From Thiotrichaceae bacterium (lineage in GTDB: Bacteria; Pseudomonadota; Gammaproteobacteria; Thiotrichales; Thiotrichaceae), in NCBI GenBank assembly GCA_015486375.1, contig WFRR01000124.1:1-40067 (forward strand): a stretch of DNA of 40,067 nt, given 5' to 3'. The position numbers and the translations under genes were made by a program. Below the pieces are notes generated by a model. That model was not told where the DNA came from, did no database searches, and saw only the letters and a list, made by a program, of their open reading frames with translations. Shown here one piece after another: positions 10,115-17,376 of this stretch. The first letter of the stretch is position 1. Every line of letters begins with the position of its first letter.

Positions 10115-10240
10115 ATTCCTTTTTTACTTTGACAGCTTTTTAATTGAAATACAAGCCCCCCACTGCAAAAAATCAAAAATGCTATGTTTTTGTTTTGTTG
10201 TTGTTTTTTTGTAATATTGTTTAATTGTTCTTGTGTACCC
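10115..10240. other. AT-rich stretch, candidate DNA-unwinding element
   Basis: Between the replication-like gene and the iterons the DNA is rich in long A and T runs (for example TTGTTTTGTTGTTGTTTTTTT near 10190-10210), broken by a short C-run near 10155. In iteron origins such DNA next to the repeats is where the helix opens. I see no perfect DnaA box (TTATCCACA) here by eye. Function is inferred from position and composition only. The 499 bases from 9999 to 10497 hold no convincing gene; the apparent frames across the array only read the repeat as a 7-residue repeat. Confidence 0.4.
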
Positions 10241-10244
10241 TGAA

Positions 10245-10274
10245 CTGGGGCAGTATTGGGGGTTGAATGCCCCA
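10245..10274. promoter_or_regulatory. Inverted pair of iteron cores, candidate operator
   Basis: One direct core TGGGGCA (10246-10252) is followed after 15 bases by its inverse TGCCCCA (10268-10274), forming a 7-bp inverted repeat. It lies just outside the tandem array, on the side of the replication gene. In several iteron plasmids an inverted half-repeat upstream of rep is where the initiator represses its own gene. That role is inferred here. Confidence 0.4.
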
Positions 10275-10297
10275 AGTGAGGGTAGGTTTTCCCTAAA

Positions 10298-10424
10298 CTG
10301 GGGCAAACTCTCCCTAGACTGGGGCAAACTCTCCCTAGACTGGGGCAAGCTCTCCCTAGACTGGGGCAAGCTCCCCCCTAGACTGGGGCAAGCTCTCCCT
10401 AAACTGGGGCAAGGTATCCCGAAG
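10298..10424 (+). repeat. 21-bp iteron-like direct repeat array
   Basis: Six tandem direct repeats with consensus CTGGGGCAAGCTCTCCCTAG plus A begin at 10298, 10319, 10340, 10361, 10383 and 10404. Spacing is 21, 21, 21, 22 and 21 bases, about two helical turns, so bound proteins would sit on the same face. Copies 1 and 2 are identical, copy 3 differs by A to G, copy 4 has one extra C, and copy 6 degenerates after the core. A partial unit (CCCTAAA) precedes copy 1. The array is GC-rich in an AT-rich surrounding and lies about 300 bases upstream of the replication-like gene. The repeats are seen directly; the iteron role is inferred. Confidence 0.85.
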
Positions 10425-10497
10425 GTGAGAAAACAATGGCTTTAATTCGAGCTTTCATACCAAATGATTAGTTCAGGTTTTTGATGCCTAGTATTGT

Positions 10498-11400
10498 CTA
10501 TTTAAGTATTAAAATTCTCCATGCACCACTTAAAACAATGAGACCGATAATAAAACCAATAATTAAGTCAGGTAACGCTGAACCTGTTACTAAAACAAGC
10601 CCTCCCGCAATAATAACCCCAGTATTGGCAATTACATCATTGGCAGAGAAAATCCAAGAGGCTTTCATATGAGCGCCATTGTCTTTATTTTTATAAATAA
10701 GCATCAAGCAGATAATATTAGCTATCAGTGCAAGAGATCCTATACCCATCATTAATAGAGATATAGGTTCACTGCCATACATAAATCGCCGAATTACTTC
10801 AGACAGAACAGATAAAGCTAAAATAAGTTGCAACCAACCTGAAATATGTGCAGCCCGTAGTTTTAATTGCACACTTTTACCAACCACTAAAAGAGCCAAA
10901 GCATAAACGGCTGCATCGGCAAACATATCTAATGCATCTGCTATTAACCCTGTTGATTGGGCGTACAAACCAACGGCTAATTCAATAAAAAACATGAAGC
11001 CATTAATAGCCAATAACCATTTTAAAGTTATGGCTTCATCTCTATCATTTTTTGACGATGATTGTTGTGCTTGTTTTATTTCACGGGCAGAGATTTTTTG
11101 GGTATTATTTAATACAGCACCATAATTGAGTGACTCAATACGTAGAGTTACTTCATCAAGGTTATCAGCATGATAGATGGTTACAAAACGATTAGGAATG
11201 TCAAAGCTTAAGAATACTTTTGGCTCAAGACTAGAGAAAGCCATTCGTATCATACCTTCTTCTGAAGGGCAATCCATTTTGGGAACAGAAAATTCACTCA
11301 CCCAACCCTCTGTAAAATCAAGACTGTTAACGGTATCTATATCTGATTTAGTTTCTATTTGATTTTGTGATGAACAACTATTGTTACAAGATTGTGACAT
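10498..11400 (-). CDS. Cation diffusion facilitator-type cation transporter
   Basis: Predicted inner-membrane divalent metal exporter of the CDF family, 300 residues. The N-terminus has a short Cys cluster (CNNSCSSQ) and an HMA-like domain, residues about 34-100, with PKMDCPSEE: one Cys where CxxC is usual. The membrane part has about six spans. The metal-site residues are D-x3-D in ADALDMFADA and H...D in the HMKASWIFSANDV segment. The long cytoplasmic C-terminal domain of classic CDF proteins is absent. It is divergent from the sigma factor gene and downstream of the iteron array in reading direction. Metal specificity cannot be told from sequence. Confidence 0.85.
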   Translation of the reverse strand: MSQSCNNSCSSQNQIETKSDIDTVNSLDFTEGWVSEFSVPKMDCPSEEGMIRMAFSSLEPKVFLSFDIPNRFVTIYHADNLDEVTLRIESLNYGAVLNNTQKISAREIKQAQQSSSKNDRDEAITLKWLLAINGFMFFIELAVGLYAQSTGLIADALDMFADAAVYALALLVVGKSVQLKLRAAHISGWLQLILALSVLSEVIRRFMYGSEPISLLMMGIGSLALIANIICLMLIYKNKDNGAHMKASWIFSANDVIANTGVIIAGGLVLVTGSALPDLIIGFIIGLIVLSGAWRILILK

Positions 11401-11482
11401 AATATATGCTCGTATTATTTGATTAAAAAATTAGCTTACAATCTTTACTAACGATAGAATCAAGAATTAAGGAAATCTTAGA

Positions 11483-11491
11483 TGCTATAGT
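11483..11491 (+). promoter_or_regulatory. Extended -10 promoter for the sigma operon
   Basis: TGCTATAGT is an extended -10 element (TG, one base, TATAGT at 11486-11491) with no good -35. A start of transcription near 11498 would leave a leader of about 50 bases before the ATG at 11547. It would rule out the GTG at 11490 as translation start. Confidence 0.4.
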
Positions 11492-11546
11492 GAGGAGAGC
11501 CACTCAAAAAATATTTTTGAAAATTTTGGAGATAGTTTTTGTTTTT

Positions 11547-12113
11547 ATGACAAATTCTTGGGAGAAAAATAAAAAGCTAGATTATTTTTTAACTAAATAC
11601 CGTTCTAAACTACTGGTATTTGCGGTATTTAGTTTGAAAAATGAAGATCAGGCTTTAGATGTATTACAAGAAACCATGATTGGATTTGTAAAAGTGGCAT
11701 CAAACTACAATGAGGAAGCTTGGCTGAACCTTTGTTATAAAATATTAAAACGTCGTATTATTGATTTTCAACGTAAACAACGTTGGAGAAATCGTTTATG
11801 TGCAATTATTCCTTTTTCCCAACTAAATGCTGACCAATCCGAGCATAAAAAACCTGCTCAAATTGATGAAACTCAAGGTTTATTTAGCGATGTTGAATCA
11901 CAGTATCGAGCAGATTGTCTTGCAGATGAATTTGAATATGCCTTTAAAAGATTGCCAAAACGTCAACAAGAAGCCTATTTATTACGACAGTGGCAAGGCA
12001 TGAGTACCCTTGAAACAGCCGAAATCATGGCATGTTCTAGTGGCAGTGTAAAAACACACTTATCTCGCGCTATGCAGTCTCTAAAAGTGAGTTTAGGAGA
12101 GTGGATAGAATGA
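11547..12113 (+). CDS. ECF-type RNA polymerase sigma factor
   Basis: Alternative sigma factor of the sigma-70 family, ECF type, 188 residues from the ATG at 11547. Region 2 is seen as DYFLTKYRSKLLVFAVFSL, then DQALDVLQETM and IIDFQRKQRWRN. Region 4 is AFKRLPKRQQEAYLLRQW with the helix-turn-helix MSTLETAEIMACSSGSVKTH. A GTG at 11490 would add 19 residues but overlaps a likely promoter and adds nothing conserved. A GGAGA lies 15 bases before the ATG. Its stop overlaps the start of the next gene (ATGA), so the DUF3619-like protein is translationally coupled and is the likely anti-sigma partner. Confidence 0.88.
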   Translation: MTNSWEKNKKLDYFLTKYRSKLLVFAVFSLKNEDQALDVLQETMIGFVKVASNYNEEAWLNLCYKILKRRIIDFQRKQRWRNRLCAIIPFSQLNADQSEHKKPAQIDETQGLFSDVESQYRADCLADEFEYAFKRLPKRQQEAYLLRQWQGMSTLETAEIMACSSGSVKTHLSRAMQSLKVSLGEWIE

Positions 12114-12577
12114 ATTATAAAAATAAATCTAAACCATTGAAGCAACATTTTGATAAAAATCTTGATCAAATAGAAGCCCGTTTAAGTCAAAAGCACCAAC
12201 AACGTTTAAATGAGATAAGCCAGAAAGCTCTTCAATTAGGTTCAACACGTCCGTTATTTTCGCTCCATTCTACTCTTATTCAGACGCTTATAAAGCCATT
12301 GCCTATATTGATATTGAGTAGCTTATTGATGCTCAGTGTCCTTATCAATACCTTATTTGAATATCAAAATATTCAAGAAAAATCACCGAATATCCCTGAT
12401 AATGTGCTGGTAGCAAATAAAATACCGACATGGGTTAAAGATACTCAAGTCCCGTTGGAATTATTGGAAAATATGGATTTTTATGTTTGGCTTTCTCAAC
12501 ACGATCACATCGCAAAGTGTCAAGATCAATCCCTCTTGGCTGCTGCTAGGGTTAATCAGTTTCGTTCTCGCCAGTGA
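12110..12577 (+). CDS. DUF3619-like membrane protein, probable anti-sigma factor
   Basis: 155-residue protein with a basic cytoplasmic N-terminus, one membrane span (PILILSSLLMLSVLINTLF, about residues 66-84) and an extracytoplasmic part ending in LLENMDFYVWLSQHD. This layout resembles the DUF3619 proteins that accompany sigma factors and DUF3106 proteins. The ATG at 12110 overlaps the sigma stop by 4 bases and has AGGAG about 10 bases upstream; a GTG at 12101 is a less likely start. Position and topology suggest it tethers the sigma factor at the membrane; that is inference. Its last 95 bases overlap the next gene in another frame. Confidence 0.7.
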   Translation: MNYKNKSKPLKQHFDKNLDQIEARLSQKHQQRLNEISQKALQLGSTRPLFSLHSTLIQTLIKPLPILILSSLLMLSVLINTLFEYQNIQEKSPNIPDNVLVANKIPTWVKDTQVPLELLENMDFYVWLSQHDHIAKCQDQSLLAAARVNQFRSRQ

Positions 12578-12785
12578 TGCACCTCCCGCAACCTTGCCAA
12601 AAGGGTTTTTAGAACAATTGCCGTTATTAGAAGGTTTCGATGATCAAGAATTTGAACAATTTATTGTTTTTATACAACAGCAAAGAGTGCCTAAAGAGGC
12701 TATTAATGCGGTTGTACAGGAATCAATTTCTAGCGATGAAAATCAAGAAATAATCCTGATAGAAGGAGAAATAAGTAATGAATAA
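12483..12785 (+). CDS. Small exported protein in sigma operon
   Basis: 100-residue protein I do not recognise by name. It has a hydrophobic segment at residues 19-30 (WLLLGLISFVLA) followed by SDAPPATLPKGFLEQLPLLE, consistent with a signal peptide cut near residue 30, and an acidic, soluble remainder. The only usable start is ATG at 12483, with GGA 5 bases upstream; it lies 95 bases inside the preceding gene. Its stop overlaps the DUF3106 start by 8 bases. Either the two genes really overlap, or a frameshift separates parts of a longer protein. The signal-peptide-like segment favours a separate gene. Confidence 0.6.
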   Translation: MFGFLNTITSQSVKINPSWLLLGLISFVLASDAPPATLPKGFLEQLPLLEGFDDQEFEQFIVFIQQQRVPKEAINAVVQESISSDENQEIILIEGEISNE

Positions 12786-13314
12786 AATGCTAGCCGCTTT
12801 AATATTGGCTTATATTTTATTATCCAGTATTAGTGCGAACGATAATGTGAAAAATAATACAGATATACATTGGCAACAATTATCCGCTGAAATGCAAATT
12901 TTATTAGCGGAGTATAAGCATGACTGGATGCAACAAACGCGATCAAAACGGCTGCAATTAATTAATCAGGGTGAGCGTTGGTTAAATTATTCAGACTCAC
13001 AACGTTATAAACTATGGCAACGTTTTCAACGCTGGCAAAGTATGTCATCACAACAGCGTTTGAATATGCAGCAAAGTTATCGTTATTTTCAGCAACTTTC
13101 ACAACAAGAGCATCAAAAGATTATGCAGACTCGCCATCATTTTAAAGAAATGTCGGCTGAAAAACAAAATATGATGATGCAACGTTTCAATGAATTTCAA
13201 CAACGTGGGGGGGGGATGATGCCAAATTATAGTCAAAAAAGTATGGCTGAAATGTCATCTATGATGGAACAAAGGCTTAACCAACCTAATGAGCAAAAGA
13301 TGCAAGGTATGTAA
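12778..13314 (+). CDS. DUF3106 domain-containing exported protein
   Basis: 178-residue protein with a signal peptide (about residues 1-20) and a Gln/Arg/Trp-rich helical body made of repeated short helices (LSAEMQILLAEYKHDW, WLNYSDSQRYKLWQRFQRWQ, MSSQQRLNMQQSYRYFQQLS), the style of DUF3106 proteins. They are probably periplasmic, with unknown function. AGGAGA precedes the ATG at about 9 bases. It is part of the sigma operon. A run of nine G at 13207-13215 codes for Gly-Gly-Gly before a Met-rich tail; slippage there would change the C-terminus. Confidence 0.8.
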   Translation: MNKMLAALILAYILLSSISANDNVKNNTDIHWQQLSAEMQILLAEYKHDWMQQTRSKRLQLINQGERWLNYSDSQRYKLWQRFQRWQSMSSQQRLNMQQSYRYFQQLSQQEHQKIMQTRHHFKEMSAEKQNMMMQRFNEFQQRGGGMMPNYSQKSMAEMSSMMEQRLNQPNEQKMQGM

Positions 13315-13322
13315 AATCCACC

Positions 13323-14279
13323 ATGATATTTAAACAATTATCTAAACAAATTTTTCTTTACAGCGTTTTATGCTATTCGAGTGTCAGTTGGGCTGAAGTG
13401 AGTACACAATTTTCTATTGGTCTTAGCCAGACAAATAATCTAGAACTTCAGGAGAATATAGACGATGTTGATGAAAATAATTCATCCTTAAAACGTCAAG
13501 CGATTATCAGTAACTTTTCTCTATCAAAACAATCACTTGATTATACAGGGGGATATAATTTATCGGCGCAGTTTTCTTATAATAAAGGTCTTGATAATAC
13601 AGGTGATATTCAACAAATTACCCTCAGAGCCAGTCAATTAAAAGCCTTTTCACGCTATTGGTTAATGCGTTCTAGTGTCTTGCTACAGTATTATGAAAGT
13701 GAACCGCTCGCCGTGAGTAGTTATACCGCAGTCCAATTAGAAAATACGCTGGGTTATTTGCAAGATAATAATGCAGGTTTGGATATCAATATTAGATTAC
13801 GCCAAGAAAAACACCGTAAACACATTTCAGATCGCTATAAAATTCAGCGTACAGAATTAAAATTTCATTACTACTTTCAGCATTATAATGGAATGCCTTA
13901 TTGGGCAGTCTATACAGGTTTTATACACAATAATGCTGATGATAAGCAACGAAACTTTCAAGGGTTAAATGCAGGTTTGGAATATCGTCAATGGTCATTA
14001 GGTTCTTTTAACGGCACAGTGGGACTTCAGTGGCAATCCAATCAATACCCTTCTTTTAAACGAAAAAATGAACCTAAAAAAGTAGCAGAGGCACCTAATC
14101 CATTGCAACAAAACAAATCTGATGCACAGTATAATATGGCTCATATTCGTCTTATTAAACCGCTTAAAAAGTCAATGGATCTAGAGCTTTCTGCCAATAT
14201 AGGCCGTTATCAAACCTCAAGATTATCTTCAAATGAAAATTTTTACCAAATATCCAGTCATATCAATTGGCGTTTTTAA
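13323..14279 (+). CDS. Predicted outer-membrane beta-barrel protein
   Basis: 318-residue protein with a signal peptide ending at WAEVS (about residue 24) and alternating beta-strand pattern throughout. It ends in HINWRF, a C-terminal aromatic residue typical of outer-membrane barrels recognised by the BAM complex. I do not recognise the family or a substrate. It follows the DUF3106 gene by 8 bases and is the last gene of the sigma operon, so it may be an envelope target of the same regulation. No clear Shine-Dalgarno is visible. Confidence 0.7.
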   Translation: MIFKQLSKQIFLYSVLCYSSVSWAEVSTQFSIGLSQTNNLELQENIDDVDENNSSLKRQAIISNFSLSKQSLDYTGGYNLSAQFSYNKGLDNTGDIQQITLRASQLKAFSRYWLMRSSVLLQYYESEPLAVSSYTAVQLENTLGYLQDNNAGLDINIRLRQEKHRKHISDRYKIQRTELKFHYYFQHYNGMPYWAVYTGFIHNNADDKQRNFQGLNAGLEYRQWSLGSFNGTVGLQWQSNQYPSFKRKNEPKKVAEAPNPLQQNKSDAQYNMAHIRLIKPLKKSMDLELSANIGRYQTSRLSSNENFYQISSHINWRF

Positions 14280-14299
14280 TCAGTGCAACAGGATCGTTA

Positions 14300-14316
14300 A
14301 AATTAGCCGCTAATTT
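14300..14316. terminator. Possible short hairpin between convergent genes
   Basis: AAATTAG, loop CCG, CTAATTT: a perfect 7-bp stem in the 45-base gap between the convergent outer-membrane protein and phosphoglucomutase genes. It is AT-rich and lacks a clear T-run, so it is at best a weak bidirectional terminator. Confidence 0.25.
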
Positions 14317-14324
14317 GACCTACA

Positions 14325-15959
14325 TTAGGTAATAACATCCGCCCGTTTTTTACCCGTGTATTCTGAAATTTTAGCAATGACATTGGCAATTGCAATCAAG
14401 GTTTTTAAAGTTTTTTGAGTATCTAAATCATGTTTTTGTACATTAGCTTCATAGCGTTCAATATATACCCGTAAAGTTGCTCCCTTTGTTCCTGTACCCG
14501 ATAGACGAAAGATAATACGAGAATCATTTTCAAAGATAATTCTAATGCCCTGTTGTTCCGTGTAAGAATCATCAACACTATCACGATAGGAAAAGTCATC
14601 TGCGGTAACAATTTTCTGCCCAGAAAGACGGTGTCCAACTAAATAATGAGTTTTTTCTCGCAATGCTTGCATCAGTTCATTGGCGGCATCGCTATTAATG
14701 TTTTCATAATCATGCCGTGTATAATAATTTCGCCCATATTTCGCCCAATGTGCTCGCACGATATTTTCGACTGAATCCTGTTTAATCGCGAGTAAATTAA
14801 GCCAAAACAAAATAGCCCATAAACCATCTTTTTCTCGAATATGGTCAGAGCCTGTGCCAAAACTTTCTTCTCCACACAAACTAATTCGCTGATCATCGAG
14901 TAAATTGGCAAAGAATTTCCAACCTGTGGGGGTTTCATAACAAGCAATATTAAGCTGTTCTGCCACCCGATCAACCGCCTGACTGGTGGGCATAGAACGT
15001 GCGACCCCTTTTATTCCTTCGCGATAACCCAGAATCAAGCTAGCATTGGCCGCCATAATGGCTAAACTATCGCTGGGGGTTACGAAAAAGTAATTACCCA
15101 GAATCATATTACGATCCCCATCGCCATCCGATGCTGCCCCAAAATTAGGACCTGTAGGAGAATATAAACGTTGCATCAATTCTTTGGCATGCGCTTGATT
15201 GGGATCGGGGTGACAGCCTCCAAAATTAGCCAGAGGATGTTGACGCATCAGTGCATTTCTTGCTGCCCCTAAACGGTTTTGAAAGATTTCTTTGGCATAG
15301 GGACCCGTTACCGCATTCATGGCATCAAAGAGCATCTTAAAGTCACCCTGTGTGAGTAAATTCCTAATAGCGGTGAAATCGAATAAGGTTTCCATATAGT
15401 CAGCATAATCACTGACAGAGTCAATAATTTCTACCTGCATATTTTCTATCGAAAATTCACCTATTTTATCCATTGCAATCGCTTGTAAAGGTGCAATTTT
15501 ATAATGATCAATAATCCGTGAATTTTGATAGATACGTTCAGTAATATGCTCAGGTGCGGGTTCACCTTGTGTGGTATTAAACTTAATACCAAAATCACCT
15601 TCAGGGCCACCGGGGTTATGACTCGCCGATAAAATAATGCCGCCTAAGGCGTAATACTTCCGAATTAAATGTGATACCGCAGGGGTGGAAAGAATGCCAC
15701 TTTGTCCTAAGAGTATTTTTTTAACGCCATTGGCAGCCGCTATTCTTAAAATAATTTTAATCGCTTCTCGATTATAAAAACGACCATCCCCTCCTAGTAC
15801 GAGGGTTGCTCCTTGTAAATCCTCCACAGTATTAAAAATAGATTGCACAAAAGCCGCTAGGTAATGCGGTATTTGGAATCTTTTAACGCTTTTTCGTAAA
15901 CCCGATGTACCGGGTCTTTGATCATCAAAAGGGACGATCTTAATAGTTTCGATTGACAT
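14325..15959 (-). CDS. pgm: Phosphoglucomutase
   Basis: Interconverts glucose 1-phosphate and glucose 6-phosphate in glycogen and sugar-nucleotide metabolism. The 544-residue product has the alpha-D-phosphohexomutase domains in order: N-terminal GTSGLRK, the phosphoserine loop LSASHNPGG with active Ser at 113, the metal loop SDGDGDRN, the sugar loop CGEESFGTGSDH, and the phosphate loop RLSGTGTKG near the end. Length and motifs fit the eukaryote-like Pgm of about 545 residues rather than the AlgC/GlmM type. The ATG at 15959 has GAGG 4 bases upstream. It is a single gene, convergent with the sigma operon. Confidence 0.95.
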   Translation of the reverse strand: MSIETIKIVPFDDQRPGTSGLRKSVKRFQIPHYLAAFVQSIFNTVEDLQGATLVLGGDGRFYNREAIKIILRIAAANGVKKILLGQSGILSTPAVSHLIRKYYALGGIILSASHNPGGPEGDFGIKFNTTQGEPAPEHITERIYQNSRIIDHYKIAPLQAIAMDKIGEFSIENMQVEIIDSVSDYADYMETLFDFTAIRNLLTQGDFKMLFDAMNAVTGPYAKEIFQNRLGAARNALMRQHPLANFGGCHPDPNQAHAKELMQRLYSPTGPNFGAASDGDGDRNMILGNYFFVTPSDSLAIMAANASLILGYREGIKGVARSMPTSQAVDRVAEQLNIACYETPTGWKFFANLLDDQRISLCGEESFGTGSDHIREKDGLWAILFWLNLLAIKQDSVENIVRAHWAKYGRNYYTRHDYENINSDAANELMQALREKTHYLVGHRLSGQKIVTADDFSYRDSVDDSYTEQQGIRIIFENDSRIIFRLSGTGTKGATLRVYIERYEANVQKHDLDTQKTLKTLIAIANVIAKISEYTGKKRADVIT

Positions 15960-16090
15960 ATTGCCTCGCTTTCAATCCTTTGGGTTTGAAGCACTCTTTA
16001 TCTGGAATTGTGCTTAAGTAGGGCTAGTTCTTAATGAGAATAGTAGGCTTAAAGAAGAATGCTATTACAGCCGTTCAATATGGCTAGACA

Positions 16091-16121
16091 TTCCTTAATA
16101 TTGGGGTGCTTATGCTATCAT
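16091..16121 (+). promoter_or_regulatory. Candidate promoter upstream of DUF2058 gene
   Basis: TGCTATCAT at 16113-16121 is an extended -10 (TG, one base, TATCAT). A weak TTCCTT at 16091-16096 stands 19 bases upstream. This gives a leader of about 60 bases before the ATG at 16187. Confidence 0.35.
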
Positions 16122-16186
16122 ATTTTCTGAAAATTTAGATAAGAATATCAGACATACACCCTATCAAGGACTTACTAGGAGGCGTA

Positions 16187-16738
16187 ATGGCATCATTACA
16201 AGATCAATTATTAGGCAAAGGTCTAATTAATAAAAATAAAGCCAAGAAAATTAGAGCGCAAAAATACCAAGCAATTAAAAAGAGCAAACAGAATCAGCAA
16301 ACGATTGAAAATAAAGCAGCGACGTTAGCTCAACAAGCCAGAGAAGAACAAAAACGTAAAAGTCAGGAGTTGAACGCAGAACGTAAAAAAGCCCTTGAAC
16401 AAAAAGGCATTACCGCACAAATTCGACAAATTATTGAGCTAAACAGTGTAAAAAGATCCAATAATAAGCAGGTAATTGGCTATAACTTTACTGATCAAAA
16501 TAAAATTAAAACGATTTATGTGTCACAAAAAAATCACGATTTGATCAGTCGGGCAATTCTTGCGATTGCTAAATTAGGGGATGAATATCACTTGATTCCT
16601 AAACAAGCAGCGGAAAAAATTCAAGAACGAGACACCTCTGTGATTGTATTAATTAATAATAATATGCAACAAGAGGAAAGTAAGGATGAAGAAGATCCTT
16701 ATGCCGATTACCAAATTCCTGATGATCTTATGTGGTAG
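16187..16738 (+). CDS. DUF2058 family protein (YaiL-like)
   Basis: Cytoplasmic 183-residue protein of the DUF2058/YaiL family, function unknown. It begins MASLQDQLLGKGLINKNKAK, a family hallmark, followed by a long charged helix (residues about 20-85) likely to form a coiled coil, then a compact C-terminal domain (VIGYNFTDQNKIKTIYV, LAIAKLGDEYHLIPKQAAEKI). It ends with an acidic tail. AGGAGG lies just upstream of the ATG. It is monocistronic. Confidence 0.85.
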   Translation: MASLQDQLLGKGLINKNKAKKIRAQKYQAIKKSKQNQQTIENKAATLAQQAREEQKRKSQELNAERKKALEQKGITAQIRQIIELNSVKRSNNKQVIGYNFTDQNKIKTIYVSQKNHDLISRAILAIAKLGDEYHLIPKQAAEKIQERDTSVIVLINNNMQQEESKDEEDPYADYQIPDDLMW

Positions 16739-16762
16739 TCAAGGGCGTTCATCCGCTCAATA

Positions 16763-16779
16763 CTTCCTTTGATAGGAAG
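16763..16779 (+). terminator. Possible hairpin after DUF2058 gene
   Basis: CTTCC, loop TTTGATA, GGAAG: a 5-bp stem 25 bases after the stop, framed by AATACT/AGTATT. A T-run appears only some 15 bases later, so termination is uncertain. Confidence 0.25.
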
Positions 16780-17008
16780 ATATGCAGTATTTCCATTTTT
16801 ATTAGGCTCAATCTTTTTAAGAAACAATAACTCTGTAGGGAAACAGAAGAGTCGTTTCTGATATTAATTTGGATTCTCGGTTGAGGTAAAAATGGATGTT
16901 TGTCGCCGATATCACAATAGAAACAAAATAATATGTACAAATAGCTGGATCACTGCAATCAAGCATATCCAGTGACTTCAATAAAAAATAATTAAAATGG
17001 AATTGATT

Positions 17009-17326
17009 ATGAAAATAAAATGGATTGCAACTACCGCACTCAGTGTGGCGTTTTTACTTCCTGCAATGCAGGCACAAGCGGGTCTTCATTCAGGCTGGCA
17101 TTCACAGCGTTTAGCCCATCATCAACAAGAAGCCGACTATCATTTACATCGCTTTGAATATCATAAAGCGGAGTTACATGAAGAAAATTCAGGGTGGCAT
17201 GAAAAACGCGCTGAGCATCACTGGAAAGAATATCAAGAACATCTAGAAGAGATTGACGAGCATCACGAAGAATTGTACGAAGAAGAACATGAGCATCATG
17301 TTCATAATGCTTATTGTGCTCACTAA
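17009..17326 (+). CDS. Small exported histidine-rich protein
   Basis: 105-residue protein with a clear signal peptide (about 24 residues, cut after MQAQA). The mature part of 81 residues contains 19 His, often as HH, HxH or EHH, with many Glu and one Cys near the end (NAYCAH). The pattern suggests a helical periplasmic or secreted metal-binding protein (Zn, Cu or Ni); no family is recognised. An ATG at 16997 lies 12 bases upstream, but MKIKWIATTAL is a proper signal-peptide start and GGA sits 7-8 bases before 17009. It is monocistronic and convergent with the TlpA gene. Confidence 0.75.
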   Translation: MKIKWIATTALSVAFLLPAMQAQAGLHSGWHSQRLAHHQQEADYHLHRFEYHKAELHEENSGWHEKRAEHHWKEYQEHLEEIDEHHEELYEEEHEHHVHNAYCAH

Positions 17327-17343
17327 TCAGCAAGAAAGAGCCT

Positions 17344-17369
17344 AAAAAAAGTCAATAATGACTATTTTT
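17344..17369. terminator. Bidirectional rho-independent terminator
   Basis: A-run, AGTCA, loop ATAA, TGACT, then ATTTTT. The stem is flanked by A on one side and T on the other, so it can stop transcripts from both strands: the His-rich gene and the convergent TlpA gene. Confidence 0.6.
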
Positions 17370-17376
17370 AGAAGCC

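Noticed and set aside
10124-10445. Frames on both strands across the iteron array with 7-residue repeats (PQSRESL and LSLDWGK)
   Set aside because: The repeat unit is 21 bases, so any frame through it gives a 7-residue repeat. No ribosome site, no conserved domain, and the DNA is better explained as iterons.
16749-16940. 63-codon minus-strand frame between the DUF2058 and His-rich genes
   Set aside because: No ribosome site, no signal peptide or domain, and no similarity I can recognise.
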